DNA from: Verrucomicrobiota bacterium
Lineage (GTDB): Bacteria; Verrucomicrobiota; Verrucomicrobiia; Limisphaerales; J093
Assembly: GCA_016871715.1 (NCBI GenBank)
Contig: VHCO01000023.1
Location: 1 to 53,249 of the forward strand
Reading direction: 5' to 3'
DNA length: 53,249 bases
Positions 18,601 to 25,554 of this stretch are shown here, piece after piece. The stretch's first letter is position 1. Each line of letters opens with the position of its first letter. Under the pieces are notes generated by a model. The model was not told where the DNA came from and did not search any database. It worked only from the letters and a program-made list of their open reading frames with translations. The position numbers were made by a program, and so were the translations under genes.

Positions 18601-21363
18601 GACGTACATATTCGTGGCCGGGGCGTTGAAGGTGCCGGCCGAGAGCGTGAAGGCGCCGTCCACGTCAACGACTGCGCTGTTACCGGTGAAGACAGCGCTA
18701 GCGCTGCTTTGGACCGTCAGGCTGTTGTAGCAGCGCAAGGTCGAGTTGCCGCTAAAGCTCATGGTGCCGGCGGCGTTCTGGACGTAGTTGTAGGTCCGCA
18801 GATTGCCGGTACCCGCAATGGTCACGGTGCCATTGACCGTAAGCGTGTTGTTAGGGGAGCCTGTGCAGTACACTTCGACGGTCTTGCCATTAAGGTCCAG
18901 CGTGCCGGCAGTGAGTGTGAGGCTCTGGGAGGAGGAGTAATTCAAGGAGAGGTCCGAGAGCATCGTGACCGTCCCCGCACTCTTGTTAATAACGATGTTG
19001 CCCCTGAACAGAGCAACTGCGCCCGTGAGATCGAAGCTCTGCCCAATCCCACCGGTAATCCTGAGTTCGGCCGTGCCGCCATCCCACAATGAACCTACCA
19101 CGATGTCGCCCTGGGCCTCGAGATAGGCCGAACCGGATACAGGCGCGGCGGCGCCATTGACGAGGGTGAGCGTGCCCAAGGCTTTGAGCGTATCGCCGGA
19201 GGGGATGCTGAGGGTCTGACCACCATTCAAGTTGACGGTCAGGTTGTAGAAGGTCTCGGTGCTGAGTGGATCGGCGGTGGCACTGCTGCCGTCGAACGTG
19301 ACTGTGCCGTTGTTATGGTTGAAGGCGCCGCCCGAGTGGGTCCAGGCGCCGCCGACATACAGGTCACCCGCCGGGGCGTTGAAGGTGCCCGCTGACAGCG
19401 TAAATGCGCCATCGATGTCGACCGTGGCGGCGTTTGGCGTGAACGTTGCCGATGTGTGACTGAGGCTGAAGCCGGCATAGGTCCTGAGCGTGGCGGCGCC
19501 CGAGAAACTCATCGTCCCTGCTGCGTTTTGGGTGTAGTTGTAGGTGCGAAGGTTGCCGCTGCCTGCCACAGTGAACGTGCCATTGACTGTAAGCATGTTG
19601 TTAGGAGCGCTTTCGGAATACACCTCGACGGTGTTGCCATTAAGGTCCAGCGTGCCAGCAGTGAGTGTCAGGCTCTGGGAGGCCGAGTAATTCAAGTAGA
19701 GGTTCGAGAGCATCGTCACGGTGCCCGAGCTCTTATTGACGGTCACATTGCCGCGGTGATAGGTCGTTGCGTAGGTCAGGTCGAAGTTCTGATTCGCGGA
19801 GCCGGAGAACAGGAGCGGGGCGTTGCCGCCGTCCCAGCTCGAACCGACGAGGACGTTCCCCTGAGCCTCGAGGGTGCCGGTAGCGGTCTGGCCATTGCTC
19901 AGGGTAAGGGTTCCTACGGTCTTGAGGGTGTCGCCGGAGGTGATCGTGAGGACGTAGGAACTCGAGCCCAAGTTGACGGTCACGTGGTTGAAGGTCTCCG
20001 TTCCGACGAAGTCCACCGTCGCAGAGGCGCCGTCGAAGACCACCGTGCCGTTGTTGTGGTTGAAGGTGCCAGCGGTCGGGTGGGACCAATTCCCGGCCAC
20101 GTACATCGTGCCCGCCGGGGCGTTGAACGTGCCGGCGGTCAGCGTAAATGCGCCATCGATATCGACCGTGGCGTTGGCGGGCGAGAACACCGCGCTGCTA
20201 TGGGCCAGAGTGAAACTGGCGTACGTGTGCAACGTGGCAGTGCCCGAGAAGCTCATCGTCCCTGCCGCGTTCTGGTTGTAGTAGTAAGCGCGCAGGTTGC
20301 CGGTGCCCGCCACCGTGAAGCTGCCGTTGACGATCAGGCTGTTGTTCGGCGAAGTTGCGGAGTAAACCTCGACGGTGTAGCCGTTCAGATTGAGGGTGCC
20401 GGCGGTCAAGGTCAGCGACTGGCTGCTCGAGTAGTTGAGGTACATGTTCGACAACAGCGTGACGGTGCCGCCGGCCTTGTTGATCGTGACGTTGGCTTGC
20501 CAGAGGGATGTCGCATATGTCAGGTCCAGGTTCTGGTCCGCGCTCCCGGCGAACTTGAGTTCGGTGTTGCCGCCGTCCCAGTACTGGCCCACGACGACAT
20601 CGCCCTGCGTCTCGATGTAGGTGGTGCCGCTGACCGAGCTCAACGCCCCGTTGAGCAACTGCGCGGCGCCCAGCACGCGCAGCGTGTCACCCGTGCCAAC
20701 GCTCACGGTGTACGTGCCGCTCATGTTAACGGTCAGGTTGTTGAAAACCTCAGTGCCGTAGACATCGATCGTCCAGGAAGTGCCCGTAAAGGAGACCGTG
20801 CCGCCGTTGTGGTTGAAGGTCCCGCCCGACCCCGTCTTGGTCCAGGCACTCGAGACCTGGAAGTTCCCCGTCGTCGAGTTGAAGGTGCCGCCGGTGAGGG
20901 TGAAGGAGCCGTTGAGGGTGATGTTGGTGCTGCTGCCGTTGAACGTCCCCGAGGACTGGGCAAAGTTGGACGAACCGATCGTGACGGTGGTCCCGGCGCC
21001 CTGGGTGATGGCCCCGGTATAACCGCTGATGCTCAAGCCCAGGACGTTGACGGTGGCGTCGACGGTGCAGTTGCCGTTCTTGGCGCTGTTGAAGTAGGCG
21101 ATGTCCGCCGAGCCGGGCACACTGGCTCCGCCCGCCCCGCCCGAAGTGGTGGACCAATTGGCGGTGTCGTTCCAATTGGCCGTGGCGGTGGCGACCCAAT
21201 AGCGGTTGGCCGCTTGGACAGGCGTCAGGGCGCAGACCCAGGCCAAACCCAGTAACCCGGCAATCCAGGGCGCCCGCTGCACGCTCCGAAGGGCAGGCGC
21301 GGCCATACCGCCGCGACAGAGCGGAGGGGCAGGCATGGGCAGATCGAGATGTCGCAGGCGCAT
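12682..21363 (-). CDS. Giant secreted surface/adhesin-like protein with tandem beta repeats, DUF2341-LamG, Calx-beta and cadherin-like modules
   Basis: A 2,893-residue protein. The ATG at 21363 is used; an ATG at 21306 (MAAPALRS) also precedes the signal peptide (APWIAGLLGLAWVCALTPVQ). Residues ~50-1440 are Thr/Ser/Gly/Asn-rich beta repeats probably folding as a beta-helix, with recurring blocks SLTLTAGTLDLNG, NAAGTMSFSG, GAFTLSAGTFNAP and FNHNNGTV. Near 1455 and 2290 are two DUF2341 domains (YRKTVTIDYTKV, LYLYYGNG), each followed by a LamG/concanavalin-like domain. Between them are two ~130-residue copies of a SGWSAPS/VNSQTITVS domain (~1800, ~1935) and invasin-like Ig domains (~2075, ~2170). 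Calx-beta lies at ~2610 and a cadherin-like domain (GTDTFDYVASGTYG) at ~2720. The end (GPWEKIGEV, YFRIRTQ) is the shared C-terminal module. Adhesion, surface layer or polysaccharide binding are possible roles; none is proven. Confidence 0.8.
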   Translation of the reverse strand: MRLRHLDLPMPAPPLCRGGMAAPALRSVQRAPWIAGLLGLAWVCALTPVQAANRYWVATATANWNDTANWSTTSGGAGGASVPGSADIAYFNSAKNGNCTVDATVNVLGLSISGYTGAITQGAGTTVTIGSSNFAQSSGTFNGSSTNITLNGSFTLTGGTFNSTTGNFQVSSAWTKTGSGGTFNHNGGTVSFTGTSWTIDVYGTEVFNNLTVNMSGTYTVSVGTGDTLRVLGAAQLLNGALSSVSGTTYIETQGDVVVGQYWDGGNTELKFAGSADQNLDLTYATSLWQANVTINKAGGTVTLLSNMYLNYSSSQSLTLTAGTLNLNGYTVEVYSATSPNNSLIVNGSFTVAGTGNLRAYYYNQNAAGTMSFSGTATLHTYASFTLAHSSAVFSPANATVDIDGAFTLTAGTFNAPAGTMYVAGNWSHPTAGTFNHNNGTVVFDGASATVDFVGTETFNHVTVNLGSSSYVLTITSGDTLKTVGTLTLSNGQTATGTLEAQGNVLVGSSWDGGNAPLLFSGSANQNFDLTYATTYHRGNVTVNKSSGTVTMLSNLYLNYSASQSLTLTAGTLDLNGNTVEVYSESAPNNMLTVNGTFTVAGSGNLRTYNYTQNAAGTMSFSGAATLRTYAGFSLSHTSATFTPNAATVDIDGAFTLSAGTFNAPAGDLYVGGAWTHSGGAFNHNNGTVTFDGSSATADPLSTETFYNLTVNLNGGQTLSIPSGDTLKALGTLTLVNGAAAPVSGSAYLEAQGDIVVGSLWDGGTAELRITGGIGQSFDLTGAVALFRGNIVINKSAGTVTMLSDLSLNYSSSQSLTLTAGTLDLNGKTVEVYCTGSPNNTLTVNGTVTIAGTGNLRTYNYVQNAAGTMSFSGNSTLRCYNSLTVQSSASAVFTGNSAVVDVDGAFTLSAGTFNAPATNMYVGGNWTHSGGTFNHNSGSVTLDGGAASVDISGTSAGTETFYNLTVGISHGTTLSIAAGDTLKTTGTLTLSNGLVSSASGTTYLEAQGDVVVGTGYDGGTTQLKFTGSANATFNPNGGYFNGVITVSKTSSTVTLLTALTMDASNQHLTLTSGTLDLNGYALTVNGTGATFTVQSGANLQLQGAESATTPTLNSGSIVTYTGTSASYTLKTWTYSNLTVNGGSSSVFSLPANATGLATVTITSGILSLAGYNLGATTLSNDATLRLRGHETLTFTTMDVNSGTVEYVGRNIAETLTLKDFGTTDYFNLTINDANANKATYQATAALTVAGALTVSSGTFTANAQTTTVTGLATVSGGTYTASTATQTLNGGLTVSNGAFTGSSGTVDCNGTLAISGGTVTAPSGSLTVSGNFDRTGGTFTHNSGTVTLDGTSQTLSGTNTFNNLTKTVASAATLTCQATATQTVLGTLTLQGASNNRLSLRSSSAGTQWKIDPQATRAVTYVDVQDSHNINATTIVAVYSINSGNNINWNITESSNVWYDTAWAYRKTVTIDYTKVGATLTDFPALVSATDTNLRDLAQADGDDILFTSSDGGTKLSHELETYTSGTGALVAWVKIPTLSNSANTVLYLYYGNGSCSSQQNATNVWDPNYKAVWHLKESGNGTAGEFKDSTATVNHGQGGGGTAGKIPALTTSGKIGSANDFDGIHGTEDYISVPDHTSLKPTSAITVSAWAIADNTPEQYDALVLKSQDTTYNYGYGLQFDTSSVIRFHVNGFWDNAATKSSVATTSWNYYVGTYDGSNVRVYVNGVQGTASAFTGSIDTTTNPLEIGRAIANTKAFPGLIDEVRVSVTARSAGWITTEYNNQNSPSTFHTLGSQQAYYTDGAGTIEADTSSAYANSTANTIAFTYTAAGNGMSSGALTLLVPSGWSAPSTTGSNPGYSTASTGSLSVNSQTITVSGVTLTSGQTLTIVYGSKAAAGPGATATSSTGAQSWTTQQKATAGGTLTNLAASPSIAVNNAPDGSGTMTADTPWAIVGSTGNTILFTYTAANGGMNNGALTLVVPSGWSAPSLTGSNAGYTTASTGTPSVNSQTITVSSVTLTGGATLTLTYGSKAAAGPGATAPSASGVQSWTTQQKSTSGGTLTALASSPSIALTAASFTLSAISSPKTAGSAFNVVITAKDGLGATLTGFTGTVSLTTTAGSIAPTNSSSFSSGVVTQSVTVTKAASGRTLTVSDAYGHSTTSNPFLVRAGAFTKLQLLVPGEAADPGSAAGKTGSPIAQVTNATFTATVHAVDANWNRVASVTDTVRLTSSDGSATLPPDTALVAGTKDLSVTLATAGSQTLTASDLTNPSKTAHTSPAINVTTALSYGGWGYRKTITIDYTKVSATLTDFPVLIAHTDSDLSAKAQSDGDDLKFTASDGTTQLAHELESYTSGTGALVAWVKVPSLSASANTVLYLYYGNGVATNQQNPTAVWDANFKGVWHLKESSGDFYDSTASANTGTDAVSATGKDGKIASGQEFDGTDDYIGTGTTGLSASAGTVSIWAKADTFTGTNPNYLFGHYNSGNRIYLNHGTGNSFFIRLGSATVDVDTSADFTPGTWQHVALTWTNGSYTAYFNGASTNSGSYSGLSTIGSAMRLGGVNDFSGYEFDGFLDEVRVSDSVRSAAWLATEYNSQNSPSTFYALGAEQVAVTTAVSFATATSSGAEIVSPATVAVRLSATNHVAVTVDYTATGGSATGGGVDYTLASGTLTFSAGETNKNISIALVDDRVLEFNETILVTLSNPTNTILADPSVHTFTILDPPVAYPDSLTVVSNTVTDIPFLQLLLNDVYYGGEALTVSGVTSPTAQNGSAVINGANVRYTPPTNYTGTDTFDYVASGTYGTSTNTVTLDVQPPAGAQTLAAMSITLLPGEQQVRLRFRGLVAHTYDVQATTNVVEGPWEKIGEVTAGAAGRMDFDTDSTDYQSRYFRIRTQ
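17339..20850 (-). repeat. Internal ~750-bp coding repeats of the giant surface protein
   Basis: The codons for FNHNxGTV recur near 20808, 20053, 19312 and 18558, a period of about 741-755 bases (~250 residues). A diverged copy (FTHNSGTV) is near 17339. Within each unit the blocks for NAAGTMSFSG, LDLNG and GAFTLSAGTFNAP keep the same order. Long stretches are nearly identical at the DNA level between the units at 18.5-19.2 kb and 19.3-20.0 kb. This indicates relatively recent tandem duplication, and copy number could vary between strains. Confidence 0.75.
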
Positions 21364-21525
21364 AGCTGGGCAACCCGGTGTCAGACCCGGGCACGGCGGA
21401 TTGCCTAGTCAGTTATCGGCCAGGCGCGACGGGGACTTTAGACCGCGAAGCCCGCCGCGGGCGGCCGCAGGAGCGGCGCCGGGAGAGCGTGGAAGGGACG
21501 TTGCGGGGGCAGAGGCTCTTCCGGC

Positions 21526-22137
21526 TCAACCTTTACGCAGCCCGAAGGTAAGGCCCAGGGCGGTCATGCCGGAAGCGGGGACAGCGCCGCTTAGAAAGGC
21601 TTTGAACGAAGTGAACTCTTCGCCCAAGGTCGTCACAGAACGGTCAAACTGCGCCTGCATCGCGTCCCAGTGGATTTCGACCCAACCCGCGTAGGCCATC
21701 AGGCTGAGGAGCAACAGGTAACAGCCTGCCAACACGAGCGCCAGCCGCACAAACGAGCGAATCGCAAACCCGATCGCGAAGCCAACGAACAACCCGAAGC
21801 CGCCTTTAACGAGGAAGGCCGAGACCTCCGGCAGCATGCCTGGGGCGCTCGAGTTGTCGGGCGCGTTCGCTCGGGGCGTGCGCGGCGCTTCTGCGAACGA
21901 GCTGCCCAGCAGGTCGCTCGCGCTCAGACCTGCCCCAGTGTCCGCCGAAGCCGACCCCGCCTCAGCGGGGGTCGACCTGGCGGGGCCGAAGGCCAAGCCC
22001 AGGACCACCATGAGCCCCGCGGCGGCCAGCAGCAGCCACTTGCCTTTCGTGAACCGATACTGGTCCAGGCCGAAGGTCTGGGAGACGGAAGGCCGGCGAC
22101 GCTCGGCCGAGCCGCTTGTGCCCGTTTCGTTTGCCAT
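21526..22137 (-). CDS. FUN14-family inner-membrane protein
   Basis: A 203-residue protein if it starts at the ATG at 22137 (MANETGTSGSAERRRPS); an upstream ATG at 22173 would add 12 residues but overlaps a candidate promoter. One membrane segment (GKWLLLAAAGLMVVLGLAFG) lies near residues 33-53, followed by a Ser/Ala-rich linker. The C-terminal half matches the FUN14 domain: FLVKGGFGLFVGFAIGFAIR, then SFVRLALVLAGCYLLLLSLM and AYAGWVEIHWD, with Gly-rich helix packing motifs, and a final hydrophobic stretch ending FGLRKG. FUN14 proteins are small membrane proteins of mostly unknown role in bacteria. It is divergent from the HtrA-like gene across 238 bases. Confidence 0.7.
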   Translation of the reverse strand: MANETGTSGSAERRRPSVSQTFGLDQYRFTKGKWLLLAAAGLMVVLGLAFGPARSTPAEAGSASADTGAGLSASDLLGSSFAEAPRTPRANAPDNSSAPGMLPEVSAFLVKGGFGLFVGFAIGFAIRSFVRLALVLAGCYLLLLSLMAYAGWVEIHWDAMQAQFDRSVTTLGEEFTSFKAFLSGAVPASGMTALGLTFGLRKG

Positions 22138-22143
22138 GCGCCC

Positions 22144-22173
22144 ACTATACAGGGTTGAGCGTGAAGGGGGCAA
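22144..22173 (-). promoter_or_regulatory. Candidate sigma-70-type promoter for the FUN14 gene
   Basis: On the minus strand TTGCCC (22168-22173) and TATAGT (22144-22149) are separated by 18 bases. Transcription would begin about seven bases after the -10 box, close to the ATG at 22137, suggesting a leaderless or very short-leader mRNA. The match is imperfect, so this is tentative. Confidence 0.3.
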
Positions 22174-22375
22174 CCAGTGTCCATCGTGAGGTCGGGCGTT
22201 GCAGTCGGCGTTGCGGCCGGTGATTGACCTAGCGCCTCGTTTGCCGCAGCGTCAAGCGGTTGCCGCGCCTGGACCCATGGGCCGTCCGGGCCCGTGTCAG
22301 GTTAGACCGCACGGAGCCAGCGCCGCACGCGCGACGCGCAGGCAGGCACGGCTCGCATCGAGCCTGGATCGAAGC

Positions 22376-23773
22376 ATGAATGGTTTATCGAAGAAACGAA
22401 GCCGGAACATCCGCCGGTTGCTCCTGGTACTGGTGCTCGGACTGACGTGTCCCCGGCCACCCGCTGCGGGGGCGCTGCCGGCAGGCGATGTGCGGCGCGA
22501 CGCGGTGGTCGAGGCCGTGGCCCGAGTGATGCCTAGCGTGGTGAACATCAGCACCGAGACTTTGGTCGCCGTACGCGATCCCTTTGCGGCGCTGCTTGAA
22601 GAATTCTGGGGGCCATACTACCGCCGGCGGCCGCCGGCCGCCCAGTACAGCCTCGGCTCGGGCGTGATCGTCGACGAAGCCGGGTATGTCCTCACCAACG
22701 ATCACGTCGTGCGGCGGGCGGATCGGATTCGGGTCAAGTTCGCGACCGAGGCGGGGGGCAAGGAATACGAAGCGGAGCTGGTGGCCAGCACGAGCCGCAA
22801 AGACGTGGCCTTGCTGCGCATCAAGGCCCAGCCGGGCGAGACCTTCAGCGCGGTGAAGTTTGCCGACGACGACGATCTGTGGCTTGGGGAGACGGTGGTG
22901 GCGCTGGGTAACCCTTTCGGCCTAGGCGGCTCGGTCAGCCGCGGCATCCTGAGCTCGAAGAGTCGCCGGCCCCCAGTCGAAAACGCACCCTTGGACGTCG
23001 CCGACTGGTTGCAGACCGACGCCGCGATCAATCCCGGCAACAGCGGCGGCCCGCTCATCAACTTGCGCGGCGAGCTCATCGGCCTCAACGTGGCGGTCTA
23101 CCGCGAGGGCCAGGGGATTGGTTTCGCCACCCCGATCAAACGCGTGACGGAAGCCTTAGCGGAGATTTTCTCACCGGGGCTCAACCAACTCTGGTTCGGC
23201 GCCCGGGTCCGGCCCGGCGGCAGCCAGTTAGTCGTGTCGGCGGTCGAGCCGGGCAGCCCCGCCGAGCGCGGCGGCCTCGAGGCGGGCGACCTGATCGAAT
23301 CCATCAACGGCAAGTCCCCGCGCGGGTTTGTCGAGTTCATTCAGGAACTGAGCGCCGCCGGCGACCGCAAGGAGGTGGTCTTGGGCCTCCGCCGGGCGGG
23401 GGCGCGGAAGAGCGCCAAAGTCCGCCTGGTGCAAGAGGGGACCGTGTTCAACGCGGCGTTGATCAAGCAGCGGTTGGGGCTGAGCGTGCAGGAGATCACC
23501 CGGGACTTGCAGGAGCGCTTGGGGCTGATGACCAGCGAGGGCCTCCTCGTCGTTGCGGTGGACCGCAACAGCCCCGCGGCCGAGGCCAAACTCCAACGCG
23601 GCCACATCATCGTGGCGTTGGACCAGCAGCAGCCGGAGAATCTGGTGGCCGCTGCAAAGCTGTTGCACGGGCGCAAGTCCGGCGAGAAGGTGGTCCTCGA
23701 GGTCTTGGTGCAACGCCAGCGCGGCGCCTTCATCATCCCGCAACGCATGGCCGTGGAACTGACGGTGCAGTGA
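22376..23773 (+). CDS. DegP/HtrA-type periplasmic serine protease with two PDZ domains
   Basis: A 465-residue protein starting at ATG 22376 (MNGLSKKRSRN), directly before a signal peptide (LLLVLVLGLTCPRPPAAGA); the frame is open upstream to 22199 but that part is Arg/Pro-rich and not family-like. The trypsin-like domain carries the triad H110 (TNDHVV), D143 (SRKDVALLRI) and S223 (NPGNSGGPL). PDZ1 follows at ~290-370 (VSAVEPGSPAERGGLEAGDL), and PDZ2 at ~385-460 (LLVVAVDRNSPAAEAKLQRG). HtrA proteins degrade or refold damaged envelope proteins. The length is usual for DegP/DegQ. It precedes the ABC gene by 54 bases on the same strand and may be read through into that operon. Confidence 0.85.
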   Translation: MNGLSKKRSRNIRRLLLVLVLGLTCPRPPAAGALPAGDVRRDAVVEAVARVMPSVVNISTETLVAVRDPFAALLEEFWGPYYRRRPPAAQYSLGSGVIVDEAGYVLTNDHVVRRADRIRVKFATEAGGKEYEAELVASTSRKDVALLRIKAQPGETFSAVKFADDDDLWLGETVVALGNPFGLGGSVSRGILSSKSRRPPVENAPLDVADWLQTDAAINPGNSGGPLINLRGELIGLNVAVYREGQGIGFATPIKRVTEALAEIFSPGLNQLWFGARVRPGGSQLVVSAVEPGSPAERGGLEAGDLIESINGKSPRGFVEFIQELSAAGDRKEVVLGLRRAGARKSAKVRLVQEGTVFNAALIKQRLGLSVQEITRDLQERLGLMTSEGLLVVAVDRNSPAAEAKLQRGHIIVALDQQQPENLVAAAKLLHGRKSGEKVVLEVLVQRQRGAFIIPQRMAVELTVQ

Positions 23774-23827
23774 ACCAGACCGGCCGCGGGCGGCGGCGCG
23801 GCGCCCACCGTGGCCGGCTCGGTGCCG

Positions 23828-24799
23828 ATGAGCGACGGACCGATGATCCAAGTCCAGCGTCTGAGCAAGTGGTATGGGGCCCATGCCGCCGTGGACGAGG
23901 TGTCGTTCGAGGTGGGGCGGGGTGAGATTGTGGGTTTGTTGGGTCCGAACGGCGCCGGCAAGAGCACCATTTTGCGCGTGCTGGCCGGTTACCTGCCCGC
24001 CACCTCAGGCACGGTGCGCGTGGCGGGCTTTGATGTCTTCCACCAGCCCAATCAAGTCCGGCGCCGGATCGGCTACATGCCCGAAACCAACCCCCTGCAT
24101 CTCGAGATGCGCGTGCGCGAGTACTTGAAGTTCCGCGGGCGGCTCAAGGGCTTGGGCTGGCGCGGCAGCCGAGAACGTGTCGAGGCGGTCCTCGATCAAT
24201 GCGGTTTGATCGAGGTGAGCGCCAAGATCATTGGCACGCTCTCGAAAGGGTATCGCCAGCGGGTTGGCTTGGCCGACGCCCTCGTCCACGAGCCTTCCCT
24301 GATCATCCTCGATGAACCCACGATCGGCCTGGATCCGCACCAGATCCGCGCCGTGCGCCAGCTCATCAAGGACCTCGGGCGCGAGCGGACGGTGCTGTTG
24401 TCCTCGCACATTTTGCCCGAGGTCGAGATGACCTGCCAACGCGTGCTCATCTTGCACCGGGGCAAGATCCTGGCCGACGACGCCACCCAGAGCTTGCCGC
24501 GCCGGCTCAGCGCTGGGGGCCAGGTGGTGGCCGAAATCGCCGCGCCCCCGGACCAAATACGGCTCTGCTGGGAGGAACTGCCCGGAGTGGAGTCCTACGA
24601 CGTGGCGCCGGCAGATGGGGAGTATTGGCGGTGCGCTTTGACGCCGCGGCCGGGGGTGGATCTGCGGCCGTTGGTCTTCGAGCGGGTGGTGCGCCGGGGT
24701 TGGACGCTGCGCGAACTGACGCACAGCCGCCATTCGCTCGAGGACATCTTCGTCCAGCTCACGCGCGCCACTCGCGAGGGAGAGGAGGAGGGCCGGTAA
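23828..24799 (+). CDS. ABC transporter ATP-binding protein, Gld-type
   Basis: About 323 residues from ATG 23828 (MSDGPMIQ); a GTG at 23810 or the ATG at 23843 are alternatives, and no Shine-Dalgarno site decides. Walker A is GPNGAGKST (~residues 38-46), the signature is LSKGYRQRVGLADAL, Walker B is LIILDEPTIGLDP, and the switch His is in LLSSHILPEVE. The closest recalled relatives are GldA-like ATPases of the Bacteroidetes gliding system and the wider ABC-2 exporter group, here part of a widespread operon with a permease and a GldG-like auxiliary protein. The gene end overlaps the permease start in TAATG, indicating translational coupling. The exported substrate is unknown. Confidence 0.85.
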   Translation: MSDGPMIQVQRLSKWYGAHAAVDEVSFEVGRGEIVGLLGPNGAGKSTILRVLAGYLPATSGTVRVAGFDVFHQPNQVRRRIGYMPETNPLHLEMRVREYLKFRGRLKGLGWRGSRERVEAVLDQCGLIEVSAKIIGTLSKGYRQRVGLADALVHEPSLIILDEPTIGLDPHQIRAVRQLIKDLGRERTVLLSSHILPEVEMTCQRVLILHRGKILADDATQSLPRRLSAGGQVVAEIAAPPDQIRLCWEELPGVESYDVAPADGEYWRCALTPRPGVDLRPLVFERVVRRGWTLRELTHSRHSLEDIFVQLTRATREGEEEGR

Positions 24800-25554
24800 T
24801 GCGCGTTTGTCTGATCCTGATTCGGCGTGAGCTCGAGGGGTACTTCGTGTCGCTCACCGGGTACGTGATCATCGCGGCGGTGCTGTTGCTATTGGGCGTG
24901 AGCTTCACCGTGTTGCTGCTCGCGTACAACGGCGATTCGTTCAGCGCACCGCTCACCGAGCTGTTCTACAGCACGATGTTCTTCTGGCTCATCTTGCTGG
25001 TGGTTACCCCCGTGATCACCATGCGACTGTTTGCCTTCGAGAAGTTCTCCGGCACGTTCGAGACCCTCATGACCGCCCCGGTCCGGGACGGACAAGTGGT
25101 GTTGGCGAAATTCTTGGCGGCCCTGACGTTCTACATGATCGCGTGGCTGCCGCTGGTGCCTTGTCTGGCCGTCGTGCGCAACTACGCCACGCAGGCCGAT
25201 GTGGCGGTGACGGGCTGGCCGCTGGCGAGCACCTTCTTGGGGATCGGCTTGGTGGGTGGTCTGTATGTGGCGATGGGCTGCTTGGCCTCGGCCCTCACCC
25301 GCAGCCAGATCATCGCCGCCATGGGCGCCTTTGCTCTGGGGGTGTCGCTGTTCTTGCTCAGCTTCCTGAAGTTTAACGTGACGGCGTCCCCCGCCTGGGT
25401 GGTCCGCACGGTCACCTACCTGTCGCTGTTCGAGCACATGGAGGATTTCGTCCGCGGCGTGGTGGACACGCGGCATGTGGTGTTCTATCTGAGTCTGACG
25501 GTGTGGTTCTTGTATCTGACGCTGAAGGTGGTGGAGAGCCGCCGCTGGAAATGA
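24799..25554 (+). CDS. ABC-2 type permease, Gld-type
   Basis: A 251-residue integral membrane protein. The start is ATG 24799, sharing one base with the upstream stop and preceded by a good GGAGGAGG Shine-Dalgarno stretch. Six hydrophobic segments are visible: VIIAAVLLLLGVSFTVLLL, FFWLILLVVTPVITM, FYMIAWLPLVPCLAVV, FLGIGLVGGLYVAMGC, MGAFALGVSLFLLSFL and VVFYLSLTVWFLYLTL. The motif TPVITMRLFAFEKFSGTFET followed by TAPVRDGQVVLAKF is typical of ABC-2 permeases in Gld/Nos-like exporters. It pairs with the ATPase directly upstream. The end overlaps the next start in ATGA. Confidence 0.85.
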   Translation: MRVCLILIRRELEGYFVSLTGYVIIAAVLLLLGVSFTVLLLAYNGDSFSAPLTELFYSTMFFWLILLVVTPVITMRLFAFEKFSGTFETLMTAPVRDGQVVLAKFLAALTFYMIAWLPLVPCLAVVRNYATQADVAVTGWPLASTFLGIGLVGGLYVAMGCLASALTRSQIIAAMGAFALGVSLFLLSFLKFNVTASPAWVVRTVTYLSLFEHMEDFVRGVVDTRHVVFYLSLTVWFLYLTLKVVESRRWK

